Below, one piece after another: positions 47,848 to 59,511 of a DNA stretch of 64,000 nt; positions within the stretch are counted from its first letter, which is position 1, and each line of letters opens with the position of its first letter. Where the stretch lies: the NCBI GenBank assembly GCA_963580455.1, contig OY756968.1, positions 17,887,996 to 17,951,995 of the forward strand. Reading direction: 5' to 3'. Source of the stretch: Euonymus europaeus (lineage: Eukaryota > Streptophyta > Magnoliopsida > Celastrales > Celastraceae). The notes beneath the pieces were generated by a model that saw only the letters and a list, made by a program, of their open reading frames with translations, had not been told where the DNA came from and did not search any database. Both the position numbers and the translations under genes were made by a program.

Positions 47848-48222
47848 CTGGCAGTGAGGAATCATCTTCTGCTGAGGTGAGCATTGAATTAATAGCTGTC
47901 CTTCCTACCTACGTCAGAAAGCTATTAATCCTTTTTGTTGTTTTGTTTGCATCAGGGACCTGCAAATAAAGTGAAACCTGTAAGCAGTTCAAAAAACTTC
48001 AGATGGTGATTCTAATGATGAGGAGGTAAGGATATTTTTAGGACATGAAAGCATTTTTGCCCCTGTTATCTCTTGGTATATTAATAGTTTGCTTTGTATG
48101 ATATGTCTGAGAGGATGTTTGCACATATTGTAACAGTGACATCAGTCAAGAATGACTTATATGCTGCTCAAAAGAATTAAGTTGAGTCAAATGATGACTC
48201 TCAAACTGACACCTCAGATGCT
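47848..48222 (+). pseudogene. Captured exons of an acidic Ser/Asp-rich protein
   Basis: Three short exon-like segments with canonical sites: 47848-47875 (GSEESSSAE, then GTGAGC), 47956-48025 (after ATCAG; GPANKVKPVSSSK, TSDGDSNDEE, then GTAAGG) and 48137-48222 (after AACAG; TSVKNDLYAAQKN*VESNDD, SQTDTSDA, then GTAAGT). The composition resembles nucleolin or NOLC1/SRP40-type nucleolar proteins. A one-base shift in the second and a stop in the third show decay. The source gene is not certain. Confidence 0.4.
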
Positions 48223-49995
48223 GTAAGTATGTAAAATTGTTTCCTTTATTTCCTCATAAACTTAATTGCTTGCTTGAATAATACTACGTTATAGGATATC
48301 AAATTTAGAGCAACATAATCAGCTACAACCATGGCTGTGGTTGCCACCAAGAACTGTCCAATTGATATCATCAATAAAACTAATTTTTTTGCTGATGCAG
48401 AGGACCATACAAGTATGTCTCTATTTATCAATGTGTAATTATATGTCTCGATAGGATTGGACGACCCAAATTGAGTATATGAATTCTTTCTCTCCCATAT
48501 TATGACAAGAAATACATCATATATCCTTTCAGTACACTTTCAATGAGTTAGGTTCTCCCTAAATTAAAAGTTATGATATGCATGTGCAAGTTTGGTTTAG
48601 GCCATAAATTGGTTGAAAAAAAGCAGGATTCAAAGGGGCCTGTGCACTAGAAGTTTAAGAACTTGATCCAAATGTGACAACAAATATTCTTAAGAAATTG
48701 GAAGTCAGGCACAGTTTGTTTGTTGAGCTATTCTTTGTGAGCATTTCAGTTTGTTTTTACCCCCCTCATATTTCACCAATGTCTAGAAACTATGTTAAAA
48801 ACATATTGAAGCATTTTATATCAGTATTCTAAACTAAGTGTTTTCAGATTTTTACCATAGTAAGCCCTTTAGCATTGTAAGAAAGACATGTAACTTTGTG
48901 TCATTCATTAAAAAAAATTGGTAGCAATGATTTCAGTTTGAAATTGCTCTCTTCTGCTCTAGCAAGATATGTTAACAAGTAAATTTTCTTTCTTTGATGA
49001 CAACAAATTGCATTATGTATCTTTTCTTAGAATTCTTTTTCGTTCGATTTTTTGTGGGCAACTGGTAAATTATATTACAGATGGTTGGGCTCACTGCTAC
49101 GATTACTCTTCGTTTCTGGCCTTGGTCTGTGTACAAATTGACCTCCCAAACTGCGTAGCTCCTGCTTTGCAAAATCCTTCACAGAATCATCAAGATTTCG
49201 AGAGTTCTGAATCACCTTCCGGTAATTTTCTTCTCTATAGTTGGATTCCTTTCTCCCTAATATAGTTTTGTTTATCTCGCGAAATTAGAAACATGTTTCA
49301 GTTTCTCTAACTGTGTGAAAGAACATGCTGTCTACGTGCCTCTAATTTCTCCCTTCGAAATAGCAATTTATCATCTTCAATTTGCTGCCTTTCTTTGACC
49401 TTTCTTGGATGCTGTTGTGCTTGCAGATTTTATACATATGCTTATCTCCAATCTTCCTTAGTTCCTTGCTTTTTTGCCATTTAGCTCCTCTGATTTATAT
49501 CGGGTAAAAAACGCTTACAAACATATTGCACTGTCTCGAAGTTTCTCTATTTTGGTTGTTGTTTTAGGCTAATTCCTCCCTTTCAATTGGCTTATTATAA
49601 TCTTCAAATTTCTGCCCTTCTGTAATCAAGGTTTATGATGGCAATAGATTATATGATTAAAATTGCTGAAATTCAAAATGACAAGATAAAAGTGCTATTG
49701 ACTCCTCTTTAACAAGAGGTTGCATTAAGTAAATTTCTAGCAAACCGTGTTTCAAGATGACATTTATCACAAGATGTTCATAGATGGGAAACTAAAATGA
49801 AGACTCAATGATATTGGATCCTAGATAAGAATGTAATGTTTGTTTCGTTCCACTACATAAGTTCTTGGATGATAAACTGAAAATTATTGATGCAAACTTT
49901 AACTTTGTACTTTGGTGCTTATCTTAACCATAAGAACACAAGAAATTTGTTGGAGACATCAAAACTAATAAATTGGAGCTTCAAACAATGTTATT

Positions 49996-50290
49996 ACCTT
50001 TGCTTATTTTTAGGTAACTGGGAGTCCTATTACATTCATCAGTCTGCTTGAAGGCCACACAAGGTGGTTAGTCCTTTCAATTCTGAAAATATTGGTGAGC
50101 TTCAACAGATGTCGACAATTGCAAGTTGCCAGGATATTAATGTCACCCATTCTTTCAAAGAGTGATATACCCTTTGCTTATGTATAGGTAAATTTATTGA
50201 TTGCATCAGTCTGCTTGAAGGGCACACAAGTTGGTTGGCTTTTTAAACTCTTATAGTATTACTGAGCATAAACAGATGATCTGTTGCTTT
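49996..50290 (+). repeat. Imperfect direct duplication, period about 174 bp
   Basis: CCTTTGCTTAT..TAGGTAA...ATCAGTCTGCTTGAAGG.CACACAAG occurs at 49996 and again at 50170, with the later copy ending near the Helitron 3' terminus. Confidence 0.7.
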
Positions 50291-50345
50291 CATTAGAGTT
50301 AGGCTATGGGATAAATCCCGCTGCAACGCACGGGTAAGAGGCTAG

Positions 50346-51149
50346 TTCAACATATACAGCATAACTTGTCGGATTCACATGTAGGCAGCTCATAAAGATG
50401 GTAAATAGTATACTTTGATAACCTCCCATAAAAGATTATGATCATAATCTTTTAAGTATACATTAATTTGTTATAGCAGATTTCCATAATTACAATCTAA
50501 GTAGTACAGTGATTGTTATTAAAATTTTAATATGATTAAATTGAAGAGGGTCTATTTGATTGTAGCATACAATCGCTAACAAATATGCTTCGATTAGACA
50601 AGATCTAAATAAAATATTGCTATCATATTTGTGTGAATAGGGTATGAGAATATATGAGAAACTATACTATTACATATTCATTTTCAAATTTGGGGATTAT
50701 GATAGGTTATAGCTATTACGGTAAAGTAATCCTGCACAAATACGTTATTATGGGCAACTTATTAACAAGACATACTTGGTTACATGGTTAAGATCGGTCG
50801 CCTATTTGTTCCAATTTTGTTCATTATTTAATGTATTGACCATGTCTTTTCTTGCCATCCTTGTCCCTCTCTATTGATTTTTTTAAGTATATCAAAAATT
50901 CGCTCTCTAACACAGACACATATAGAGGAACATGCACAGACAAAGGAACAGGCACGCAGGTCATGGGTCAGTATCCACTATGGAGTTTAATGAATGAAAT
51001 TTTGTATCCATAGGAACAGAGGTGTTGTCTGATATTTAGTTAGAAGATAATTGAATAATTAGAAGAATTATTCTTAGAGATGCTGAGCAATAAAAAGGTC
51101 ACTAGAAAAGGAAAGAGCACTAACATATTATTATTGCCAGTCATCATTA
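50346..51149. other. No gene recognised
   Basis: AT-rich flank downstream of the Helitron end. No domain, RNA gene or clear repeat seen. Confidence 0.45.
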
Positions 51150-51650
51150 TATAACTATTGTTGTTATGAGAATGCTACAATTATTGATCATATTTTCGGT
51201 CATGGTGCATGTTTGAAAAATTCTAAATCAGTGCTTGGCTCTTTAGCATGCATTCTTCCTGCTTATATTTGCTGGTGTCTCTGGCAATCTAGGAACAAAA
51301 CCAGGTATGACGATATGCTTTTCACTGGAAACCGGATTATTAACGATGTCATCAATCTAGTTTCTTTAATATTTCATAGTTCCATTAAAGTTCACAAGAT
51401 CCCATTGCAAGACTCTTTTTTAACTGAGCCTTTTCACATCACTAATCATGCTTTGCCAAAACGTAAGACGAGTGTTTTATACTGGTATCCCCTTCCCCCA
51501 ATGCTATTAAAGAAAATTGTGATGGCAGTTATTTGGGTAATCTCGGTCACTCTGGAGGAGGAGGGATCATTAGAAACTGGAAAGGTAAGTTCATGGCTGC
51601 TTTCTCCAATTATTATGGGAATAATTCCATTACATGGGCTTAAATGAATG
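51150..51650 (+). pseudogene. LINE 3' end: RT C-terminus and RNase H start
   Basis: The frame from 51213 reads SVLGSLACILPAYICWCLWQ, SRNKTRYDD, the W..W..RN linker after plant LINE RT. After WYPLPPMLLKK a shift of frame gives NCDGSYLGNLGHSGGGGIIR, the RNase H opening (N.DGS....G..G.GGIIR). The C-terminal half of the domain is missing. It lies in opposite orientation to the RNase H fragment at 43368. Confidence 0.65.
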
Positions 51651-51699
51651 CTATCTGTTGGTTTTTAATTTAAGAAAAACCTAATTGACAATTGTGAGA

Positions 51700-52556
51700 T
51701 ATATTTAACCAATTGAATTTTGATAACAGTGAAGTAAGTTACTACGGTAGTGAAGTAAGTTACTTCATCTGTACGGGTTTTAAGATTTTAACTTATGGGC
51801 TTTTAATTTTTATTGCATGGTGGGCTTTATGGAAGTGTTTTATAGTTAATAGACTGTCCTATACAATTCGGATAGGAAGTCTATTCATATATGGATAGCC
51901 ACATAATAGTTATATTGAAAGTTAAACATGTAACTAAAGTGGATTATCTTTGATTATTCTTATATTATCAATTCCTGTATTGGATGTGTGATATATCTCT
52001 TCAGGTGATAGAATGCTAAGAGTGCTGGTGGGAGAAGAAGTCTTCATAGTCAAGATAAGCTGGTCTTATATATATATCATGCACGTTAGTTTGAAGATTA
52101 CCGAAAGCAACGCTTAATTCCAGAATATATGAGCTTTGGTCGTTATTTTTATTCTCTCCTATTGTTCTTGTAATGGTGAGATGACTTATGTGAATTGGGT
52201 CGAGATTATTTTGAGAAAGAGAGTTTTGTGTTCTTGGTGAGAAGGAGTGATTCCTTGTTCATGAAGTCTTTTGGAGGCGCCAAAAGCAAACTCTACCTAG
52301 GTGGGTTGAGTGTGGAGGGAAAACATACACTAAGTGAATGGGATGTACGAGCGATGTCTTTATGTCAAAGATAGGGTTGTACTCTTGATTCATGATTAGT
52401 GGATTGTTTGTCAAGGTTGGTCGCTTATAGACTCGAGGTTTTTCCCAGTAAGGTTTACTCGTTAAAATCTTGGTATTTTTGATTTATTTTTATTTTCCGC
52501 ATTAAGTTTCCATATATTGTTGACTAACGATCTTAGTGAGAAACACACAACCTTCA
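51700..52556 (+). mobile_element. SIRE-type Copia 5' LTR (left limit uncertain)
   Basis: The right end is set by CCTTCA (52551-52556) followed by the initiator-Met primer site ATTGGTATCGGAGTAGG. The left limit is not fixed because no 3' LTR was found to compare. A short direct duplication GTGAAGTAAGTTACT (51729-51762) lies near the left end. Confidence 0.55.
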
Positions 52557-52573
52557 ATTGGTATCGGAGTAGG
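52557..52573 (+). other. Primer-binding site (initiator-Met tRNA)
   Basis: ATTGGTATCGGAGTAGG, one or two changes from the TGGTATCAGAGC consensus, directly after the LTR CA end and 10-20 bp before the gag ATG. Confidence 0.7.
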
Positions 52574-52581
52574 TGTCAACG

Positions 52582-54797
52582 ATGGAATCTACATCAACGA
52601 ATCAAATACCACAATTTGATGGATCAAATTATTCGTACTGGAAGGCACGCATGAGAGCATATTTGAAATCCATTGATGAACGAGTTTGAATGTCAGTAGT
52701 AAAAGGGTATACTGAACCTGAGTCCATTGATAAAGAGGGTAACGAAACTCTTAAACCTCTTGAAAAATGGACTAAAGGTGACCTTGAAAATGCAGGTTGG
52801 AACAGTAAGGCGATGAATGCTATATTTTATGCTTTGAATATTTCTGAATTTCGCAGGATCTCACATTGTGATAAAGTAAAAGTGGCATGAGATTTACTAG
52901 AAGTAACACATGTAGGCACAAATCTGGTAAAACGTTCAAAACTTCAACGACTTACTTCTAGATTTGAAACTCTGAAGATGGAAGAAAATGATATGTTTGA
53001 TGACTTTTATGCGAAGTTGAGTGATATAGTCAATACCTCATTTACTCTTGGGGAACCGCTTGAGCCGAGCAAGGTGGTAAGGAAAATTCTCAGATCTTTA
53101 CCAGAGAGGTTCATGATGAAAGTTGCAGCAATCGAGGAGAGCAAAGACATTGATAAAATAAAGGTAGAAGAATTAGTTGGCTCTCTACAAACTTTTGAGG
53201 CAAAATTTCTTGAACCTAAAAAATCTAAAGGTGTTGCTCTTTATTCTAGCGCTGAAACTAACTATGATATTGATGAATTATTGTTTCTAATGAAAAATTT
53301 TAAGAAATTCATGAAGGACAGAAATCCAGATAAACTCTTGAAAGAAGAGTGCTCATCTTACAAACCCAAGAAGAAAAGCAAAGAATCGAAATTCGTTCAA
53401 TGTTTCAAATGCAAAGGATTTGGACATTTTGCACAAGAGTGTGCAAATTGGAAAAAGAAGCCAAAAACATACAATGATATAGAAGAAGAATCTGATGCTG
53501 AATCTGAAGATGAAGAGCAGGAAACTCCAGTAGCCCTTCCGGTAATCTTTAGTGACCAAAAGTCCAGAGCAAGCTTAACAGATGATAGTGATTCTGAATT
53601 TGATATGTGTGAGCTTCAAGTAGCCTACAACAATCTTTTTGAGGAATGTGTCAAGAGTAAGAAAGAAAAACTAAAACTTGTCAAAGAAAATGATATCTTA
53701 CTCAAGATTTGAATGAAGCAAAAGAAAAAATCAAGGAATTACAAGAGAAAATCCTAGATCTTGAAGCATTCTGCCCAGTTGAGGTAACTGGTGATGTAAC
53801 CTACCTCGCTGAGGCAGAAAAGAAAAGAGAAAACATGCTAAAGAAGGTATGTTCAGATATTGACAAGTTTAAGTCAGGATCTAACAGATTGCAGGATATT
53901 CTTGATAAGCAAAGGATAAGCAAGGAAACTTGTGGCTTAGGATATGAAAAATGTGAGTGTTCAAAATCTGTTTCACACACATGTCTTCTTAAAAGTTTTG
54001 TGCAGTTTGTGCCTTCTTCATCCAAAACTTTGGAACAAGAAGAGAATAGATCTACCATTCCAAACAAGGTAAATATACAAGGTAATAGATCTTCTTCTTC
54101 ATATCAAAAGCATGAAACTTCATATAAATTTGGTAGAACTGCTCAACCATTTTTCAAGCAACCATTTATTGGAAGGCAAAATACTCAAAGGTATGGTAAA
54201 GATAAGTTTGTTCCCATTTGTCATCATTGTGGAATTAGGGGCCATATACGACCTTATTGTCATAGGTTATATGGAATGCCTAAATCATATTTTTCCAGGA
54301 AGACTAACTTTGAAAATGTGCAGAAAAAGTTTCTTCAAAATAGGTTTCAAAATATTGCTGGAAAATAATGTGATGCTCGTGAGAAATCACATGATATGAG
54401 ACAACGTCCAAAATCATCTCAAACAAAGAAAGTTTGGGTCAAGAAATCTGATTTGAGAGCTTTGAGTGCTGTAAAAGAAAAATCTGCAAGTGCATATCAC
54501 AGTAAGGTAGCCTCCGGGCAACCTACTTCATTGAGGCAGCAGAAAACAGATGCAACTGAGGTAGCCTGCAACAAGCCTACTTCACCAAGGCAGAGGCAAC
54601 CAGTTACACATGAGGTAACTTACAGCGAGCCTACTTCAGATACTCTGAAACCATCTCGACAAGTCAAAGTAAATGATGTTCAAGATCTAATCATTGGAAA
54701 AGTAACTGCCCCCGTGAAAACACATGCACAAATCCAAAATGAGTTGGAATTGAATAAATGGCCGTTGGAAGTTGCTGCACTCAGCTGTTTTAGATGA
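52582..54797 (+). pseudogene. SIRE-type Copia gag, large, two zinc knuckles
   Basis: Starts MESTSTNQIPQFDGSNYSYW (DUF4219-type), then TSRFETLKMEENDMFDDFYA, VRKILRSLPERFMMKVAAIE, a first knuckle CFKCKGFGHFAQEC (53401-53442), an acidic stretch, a long coiled coil (53600-53910) and a second knuckle CHHCGIRGHIRPYC (54219-54260). A long gag with two knuckles and a coiled coil is typical of SIRE/Maximus Copia. Stops occur at ERV*, KVA*, LKI* and AGK*; two of them fit TGG to TGA. The frame ends at 54797, where protease begins and is lost. Confidence 0.82.
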
Positions 54798-55423
54798 AAC
54801 AGATTCTTCAAAATTATGGATTGAATCAGGAAAGTATGCTCGTATTTATTTTTGATAATATGCGTGCGGTTATACTTTCAATTCTAGAACCAAGCATATT
54901 ATGTTTCATCATCATTTCATCCATGAATTTGGTAAAATGAATATGTGTCGTTTAGATATATTGTTTCTGAAAATCAATTGGCTGACATTTTTTTTTTCCA
55001 AAACCCTTAGACAAACAAAGGCGTTTGTTCCTAAGAAAAGCACTAGGGTGATTACAATGGAATAGATTTTCAAGTAGTTTGAGGTAACAATTGTGTGGGA
55101 TATGTGATTTAATTCTTGATCTATGATTAAAACATTGATTGTTTGATGTTACCTCTGAATGTGTTTATTGTTAAATGGCTAATCCGTTCATAAAATTGAA
55201 AAGATCATGTTATTAGTCATATATTGTTTTTCACAACTCTCTACTTGCGAAGTCTGATTGACATAATGCTTGAGATTTGTCTTGATAGGTCTATTGAACA
55301 GTTTTCTTTTGGGAAACATGATGCAAGCAATACAAATGGAAAGGGCTACGTCAAAGGTATATTTTTTAAAAAAAAAGAAAAAAAAAGAGTATGTATCTCT
55401 TGAAATAAAGGGAGCTACCTAAG
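54798..55423 (+). mobile_element. SIRE Copia remainder: protease start joined to RNase H end
   Basis: At 54798-54830 the frame gives SKLWIESGK, the first residues of protease (W..DSG), then at about 54885 RTKHIMFHHHFIHEF, KMNMCRLDIL and LRQTKAFVPKK, the last blocks of RNase H. About 3 kb of protease, integrase and RT has been deleted between them. The following non-coding stretch is broken at 55423 by the LARD insertion. Confidence 0.65.
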
Positions 55424-57452
55424 TGTAGTACCCGATTTTTGTCCGGGAAAGTTTTTGTTAAAAAATATATATATATATAATAAATGAAAAATAAATAGAA
55501 TAATAAATAAATAAAAATAATACCCCAAACCAAGACCAAGTCCTTAAACTCACCAAAAATCAAGCCCAATTACTAATCCATTCATTTAAACTAACCTACC
55601 CAATTAAATCCAAATTCTGGCCCATCTCCCAATTAAACCCAATTAGGCCCATCACTCAAATATAACCCAACTAAGCCCGGCCCAGCCCACCTAAACCAAA
55701 CCCTACATCTAACTCATCCCCACCCAAAACCCTAGCCTACCTTCTAGAAGGGAGAAGTCGCCGGCCAGGAGAGAGAAAGAGACAGAAACGAAGAAAGGGA
55801 GAGGCGCCAGATGAAGCCAAGAAGAAAGAGGAGAAGAGAGGCGCCTCCAAGTTTGAAAAACGGAGAAAGAGAAGATTGAATTCAAAGACAGAGACTTTTG
55901 GGGCTGTATTTTGTGGATTTTGGGGATTATTGGTTCGGTGTGGTCGGTATAAAGAGGAGGGCAGTGACAGATAGAAGGAGAGTTGCTGTTTTTGGAGGAA
56001 TTTCGGGGAAAGAGAAGAACGAGGAAGAAAACGGAGGGCTTCAGAGGTCGATTTCAGAGAAGAAACAGAGAAATTGAGGGAGGAAGCCAGAAAAGAGATC
56101 GAGACTTCTTGAGAAGAAAACCGAGCAGAGAAGAAGCCAAAGGTGATTTAAATCTCAAGCTTCAATTTCGTTTCGATTTTTGTTTTGCTGTATGAATCAT
56201 TGAAGTCTGGATTTTTGTTGGGATTTTTGTTCCTGGTATTTGTGTGTTTGATATGTGTCTCGGTTTTGCTTGTTTTTTCGTTGTTGTTCCGATTTCCTCA
56301 GCAGGTGCACCGGACGAAGCTGGAAGGGAGCTGCTGGCACGGGCGTTCCCTGGAGGTGGAAGATGAACAGTAACGGACATGAACAGTAACGGGCCGGGCC
56401 GGCCATTTATGTTGGATTTTTAGGTTTTAGTTTCTATTGTTAATGGGCCTGGCCTAGGTTTGCTGTTATTAGGCCGTGTTTAAATTGGATTCGGTTTTGG
56501 GTTGTTAGGTTTCAATTTGTATGTTGGGCTTTCATTTGAGCCAGGCCAGTATTATTTTGTATTTGTTTTTGTTTATTTTATAGAGGTTAGGGACCATATT
56601 GAACATTGTGCCTGTTGGATAATTTTGAGGTTTGTATGGGTTTTATGTTTTGGGTTTTTAGTATTAGGTTGGGTTGGGATTTTGGATCCATATAAAAATG
56701 TAAAAATATAATAAAATAAGTAATAGTAGGTGTAAATATAAATTAGATTAATATGCATGTTTATATTTAATTTCATAATTTATTTTGAGGTATATTTAAA
56801 TAATTTCAAAGAAAGAATCAAATCATACGACTTTATATATTCAACCCGCCAAACATCCAATCATGTTAAGAGAATATCAAAGTATTGGTATCCGACGACG
56901 GAACCAAACGGAGAAGCATTGGATGCGATCCCAAAAGGATTCTTGAGGATAAAATTTTATGAAATTCTCATCCATTGGATGGAGAGAATTTTCTTTTAGC
57001 ATTTATATTGTATATCAAAATTATATTGAAAGCATTAACCGACGATGGAATTAATTTGGGGAACGCGTTAGATGCACCTTCAGACAAAATTCTTGAGGGG
57101 AGAGTGTTTCATGGATATTTGACCATTGGATGGAAGAGTCTCATGAACCTCAATATTATACTCTCAATATAACTTTTATATGCTGTAAATATTTATCATG
57201 TATATAGTTTTGTTAAAATATCACGTTTAATTTTTTTTAATCATATAATGGGATAATAAAAGTTAAATTGACAATTGTTTTTAAAACAGACGTTGTGGGG
57301 TGCCTCACACATTCCCCATACGTAATAAACTCACTTACTCATTTTTCTGGATTTTCGCAGACCAAATTATTTTTATTGGTGACCAATTGCACTTATTACA
57401 ATTGGTGGCGACTCTCTTTTAAAAATTTTCTCTCGCAAAACCAGTTGCGACA
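55424..57452 (+). repeat. 5' LTR of the LARD-like element, 2029 bp
   Basis: Starts TGTAGTACCCGATTTTTG and ends CCAGTTGCGACA. It parallels the solo LTR at 11846-14152: CCCAGCCC-rich start, purine-rich leader (55740-56140), GAACAGTAACGG block, and CAATTGGTGGCGACTC near the end. ORFs within it are shadows. Confidence 0.85.
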
Positions 57453-57454
57453 AC

Positions 57455-57472
57455 TGACGACTCTGCTGGGGA
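57455..57472 (+). other. Primer-binding site, tRNA-Arg type
   Basis: TGACGACTCTGCTGGGGA, two bases after the LTR. The family consensus is TGGCGACTCTGCTGGGGA, typical of Ogre/Tat Gypsy elements. Confidence 0.75.
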
Positions 57473-57648
57473 AAACTAGTTTTTAAATGTATATATCTCT
57501 TAAAAAAAACTAGTGAGTTGGGCCTTCTAAATTTAATTTTTCTTATCCCATTATTTGATTTTGTTTGTTTTAAATATATTTGGTGTTTTATTCTCTAGTT
57601 ATTTTTTATTTTTCATTGATATTCTTTTATTATTAAAAAAAATGTTTT

Positions 57649-58005
57649 GTGAGTTTTTTTATTATTGTCCTCACACATCGTGCACTATATCCTTTTGATG
57701 AGTCCAACAACTCGGGCTCAAAACCCTTAGTAGAGGATGAAGTAAACGAGACCTTCGAGGGATTTCAATCCTTGTGCAGGCTCGCGAAAAATCCTCACTC
57801 GACCCACTCCTCTATTAAGGGGGACCCAGGCTATTCCAGCAATGGACACTGGCGGGGAATAAGTCGGGAGCCTAGATTGTCCATAACCAATTACCATAGT
57901 CATAGGACGCAGGAAACTACTTCTAACCTTATGTTTTTATGGTGTTGTATATATCATTTTGTTGTATATATTGTTTTGTTTTGTTGTTATGTTTGTTGTA
58001 TATAA
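57649..58005 (+). other. Leader ORF of the LARD-like element
   Basis: A 118-codon frame (TDESNNSGS-like part ESNNSGSKPLVEDEVNETF, then CRLAKNPHSTHSSIKGDPGY). I recognise no domain, but the middle part is compositionally protein-like. It could be part of the element's long untranslated leader or a small ORF. Confidence 0.35.
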
Positions 58006-58401
58006 CGTTTTGTTTTGATTCATACATATATTATTTTTATTGTACATATAGGTTTCACGTACTTATTTTGCATACATCATTTAAAGTTACGCCTATGTAT
58101 ATACTTCTTTTGTTGCTCGCACATGCCTGTATATACATTTCATGTATTATTTTGCATGCTTTAGTTAGGTTACACCATGTATATATGTGTCATTCATTAC
58201 CATCAGACGTACAATAGTTCCTTTGTTTATAGTATGTACATAAATTCACAATCATGCATATATTAATGAAGTTGGTATTTAAAAAATGACAAAAAAAATA
58301 CAAAATAAAAATAAAAATAAAAAAACGTTGGCAAATGAATCCTTCGTGATCTTCTCCCACTTCATGGGTTGATTTTGAACCACCTCAGTTAGCTCATCTC
58401 T

Positions 58402-59511
58402 ATGGCTACCAAAAGACCATTCGAGCAATCCCCTCAAATGACTGATCTAAATCGCTTTATCTGTCGGAAAGCGGTTAGGAAGTATCAAGAATCAATAAGG
58501 GGGAGAAAAATTATTCCAGAGAGAGGTTTGCAAACTTCTTTAACAGCAGAGCCTGCAATTGCAAAAATTATTGCTGAGCGGGGTTGGGAGGATTTTGTTG
58601 CACAGCCAAAACCCGCAGTTGTCCCAGTGGTAAGGGAATTTTATGCAAATGCAATTATAGGGTATGAACATGTATATGTTCGGGGTATGATGGTCCCATT
58701 TGATAGCAAAATCATCAATGCAGTCTACAATCTTCCAGATATCGTCAATGACGATTTCTAGACCTTGCTGGAGTCTGATACTATTTTGGATGAAGTGATT
58801 CGTACGTTGTGTAAGCCAGGAGCCGTCTGGAAGAAATTTAGTGGGGTGGGAGTCTCATTTCCCACATTTGCTATGACAAAAAATAGCAAGACTTGGATGC
58901 GATTTATCTGGGCGAAGCTCATGCCAAGCAGTCATTCAACAGATATCCGCAAAAATAGAGCAATTTTGCTTTATTGTATTCTACATGGAAAATCAATTGA
59001 TATTGGCAAAATTTTACACAATTCCATTGTGCACAGTTGTCATAATACAACAACCATAGGGCTTTGTTTGCCCTCTCTGATCTGCACATTGTGCATGAGA
59101 GCTGGAGTTCTTTGGGCACCGCATGAGGAGGTGCAGTATCCGAAATATGCTATTGATCGCAGAATGATTGGAAGATATAAGGATGATGATATTACAGAGA
59201 CTCCTACTGTAGCTGAATCCCCCACCATTCATCGTTCTCAGTCATCCGGAACCACTGACGTAGCTGAAAGGTTAACGCAGATTGAGGCACGTCTGGATCA
59301 CTTGTCCAAAAGTATTGATTTGTTAGTGACATATATTGCAGGCAACCATGGAACCATGACACACATGCCTAATCAGTCGTCCAGTGATTTTGGAAGGCAT
59401 ACCATGCAGTTTTCTACTACACAAGCCCAACCACAGAATTGCTATCCTTTTGAAAATCATGAAGACCCGGGATTTCAGTCAGGGAATTTTTATTTTCCAT
59501 CATTTCAGTAA
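58402..59511 (+). pseudogene. Element ORF A, plant transposon-protein domain (PF20167-like)
   Basis: Starts MATKRPFEQSPQMTDLNRFI and contains IPERGLQTSL, IIAERGWEDFVAQP, VVREFYANAIIGYEHVYVRG, PFDSKIINAVYNLPDI, W.RFIWAKLMPSSHSTDIRK, NRAILLYCILHGKSIDIGKI and a helical C-terminal region (VAERLTQIEARLDHLSKSID). This order is the PF20167 putative plant transposon protein domain as I know it; its function is unknown. A single TAG after DIVNDDF (58759-58761), probably from CAG, splits the frame. The C-terminal Gln/Pro-rich tail ends at 59511. No LTR-encoded enzyme domain is present. Confidence 0.65.

Larger units (their letters stand above)
45307..50345 (+). mobile_element. Probable Helitron with captured gene pieces, 5.0 kb
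   Basis: The 3' end reads CCCGCTGCAACGCACGGG (50317-50334), AAGAGG-like spacer and CTAG (50342-50345), then T. The stem is shortened by mutations from the usual CCCGCxGCAACGCGCGGG type. The proposed 5' end is TCTATTACTTATATATGAAG at 45307, preceded by A (45306), as expected for A^T insertion. The interior has exon-like pieces with canonical splice sites, local duplications (46626-46709; 49996-50290) and no Rep/helicase frame. The left end is the less certain one. Confidence 0.5.
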
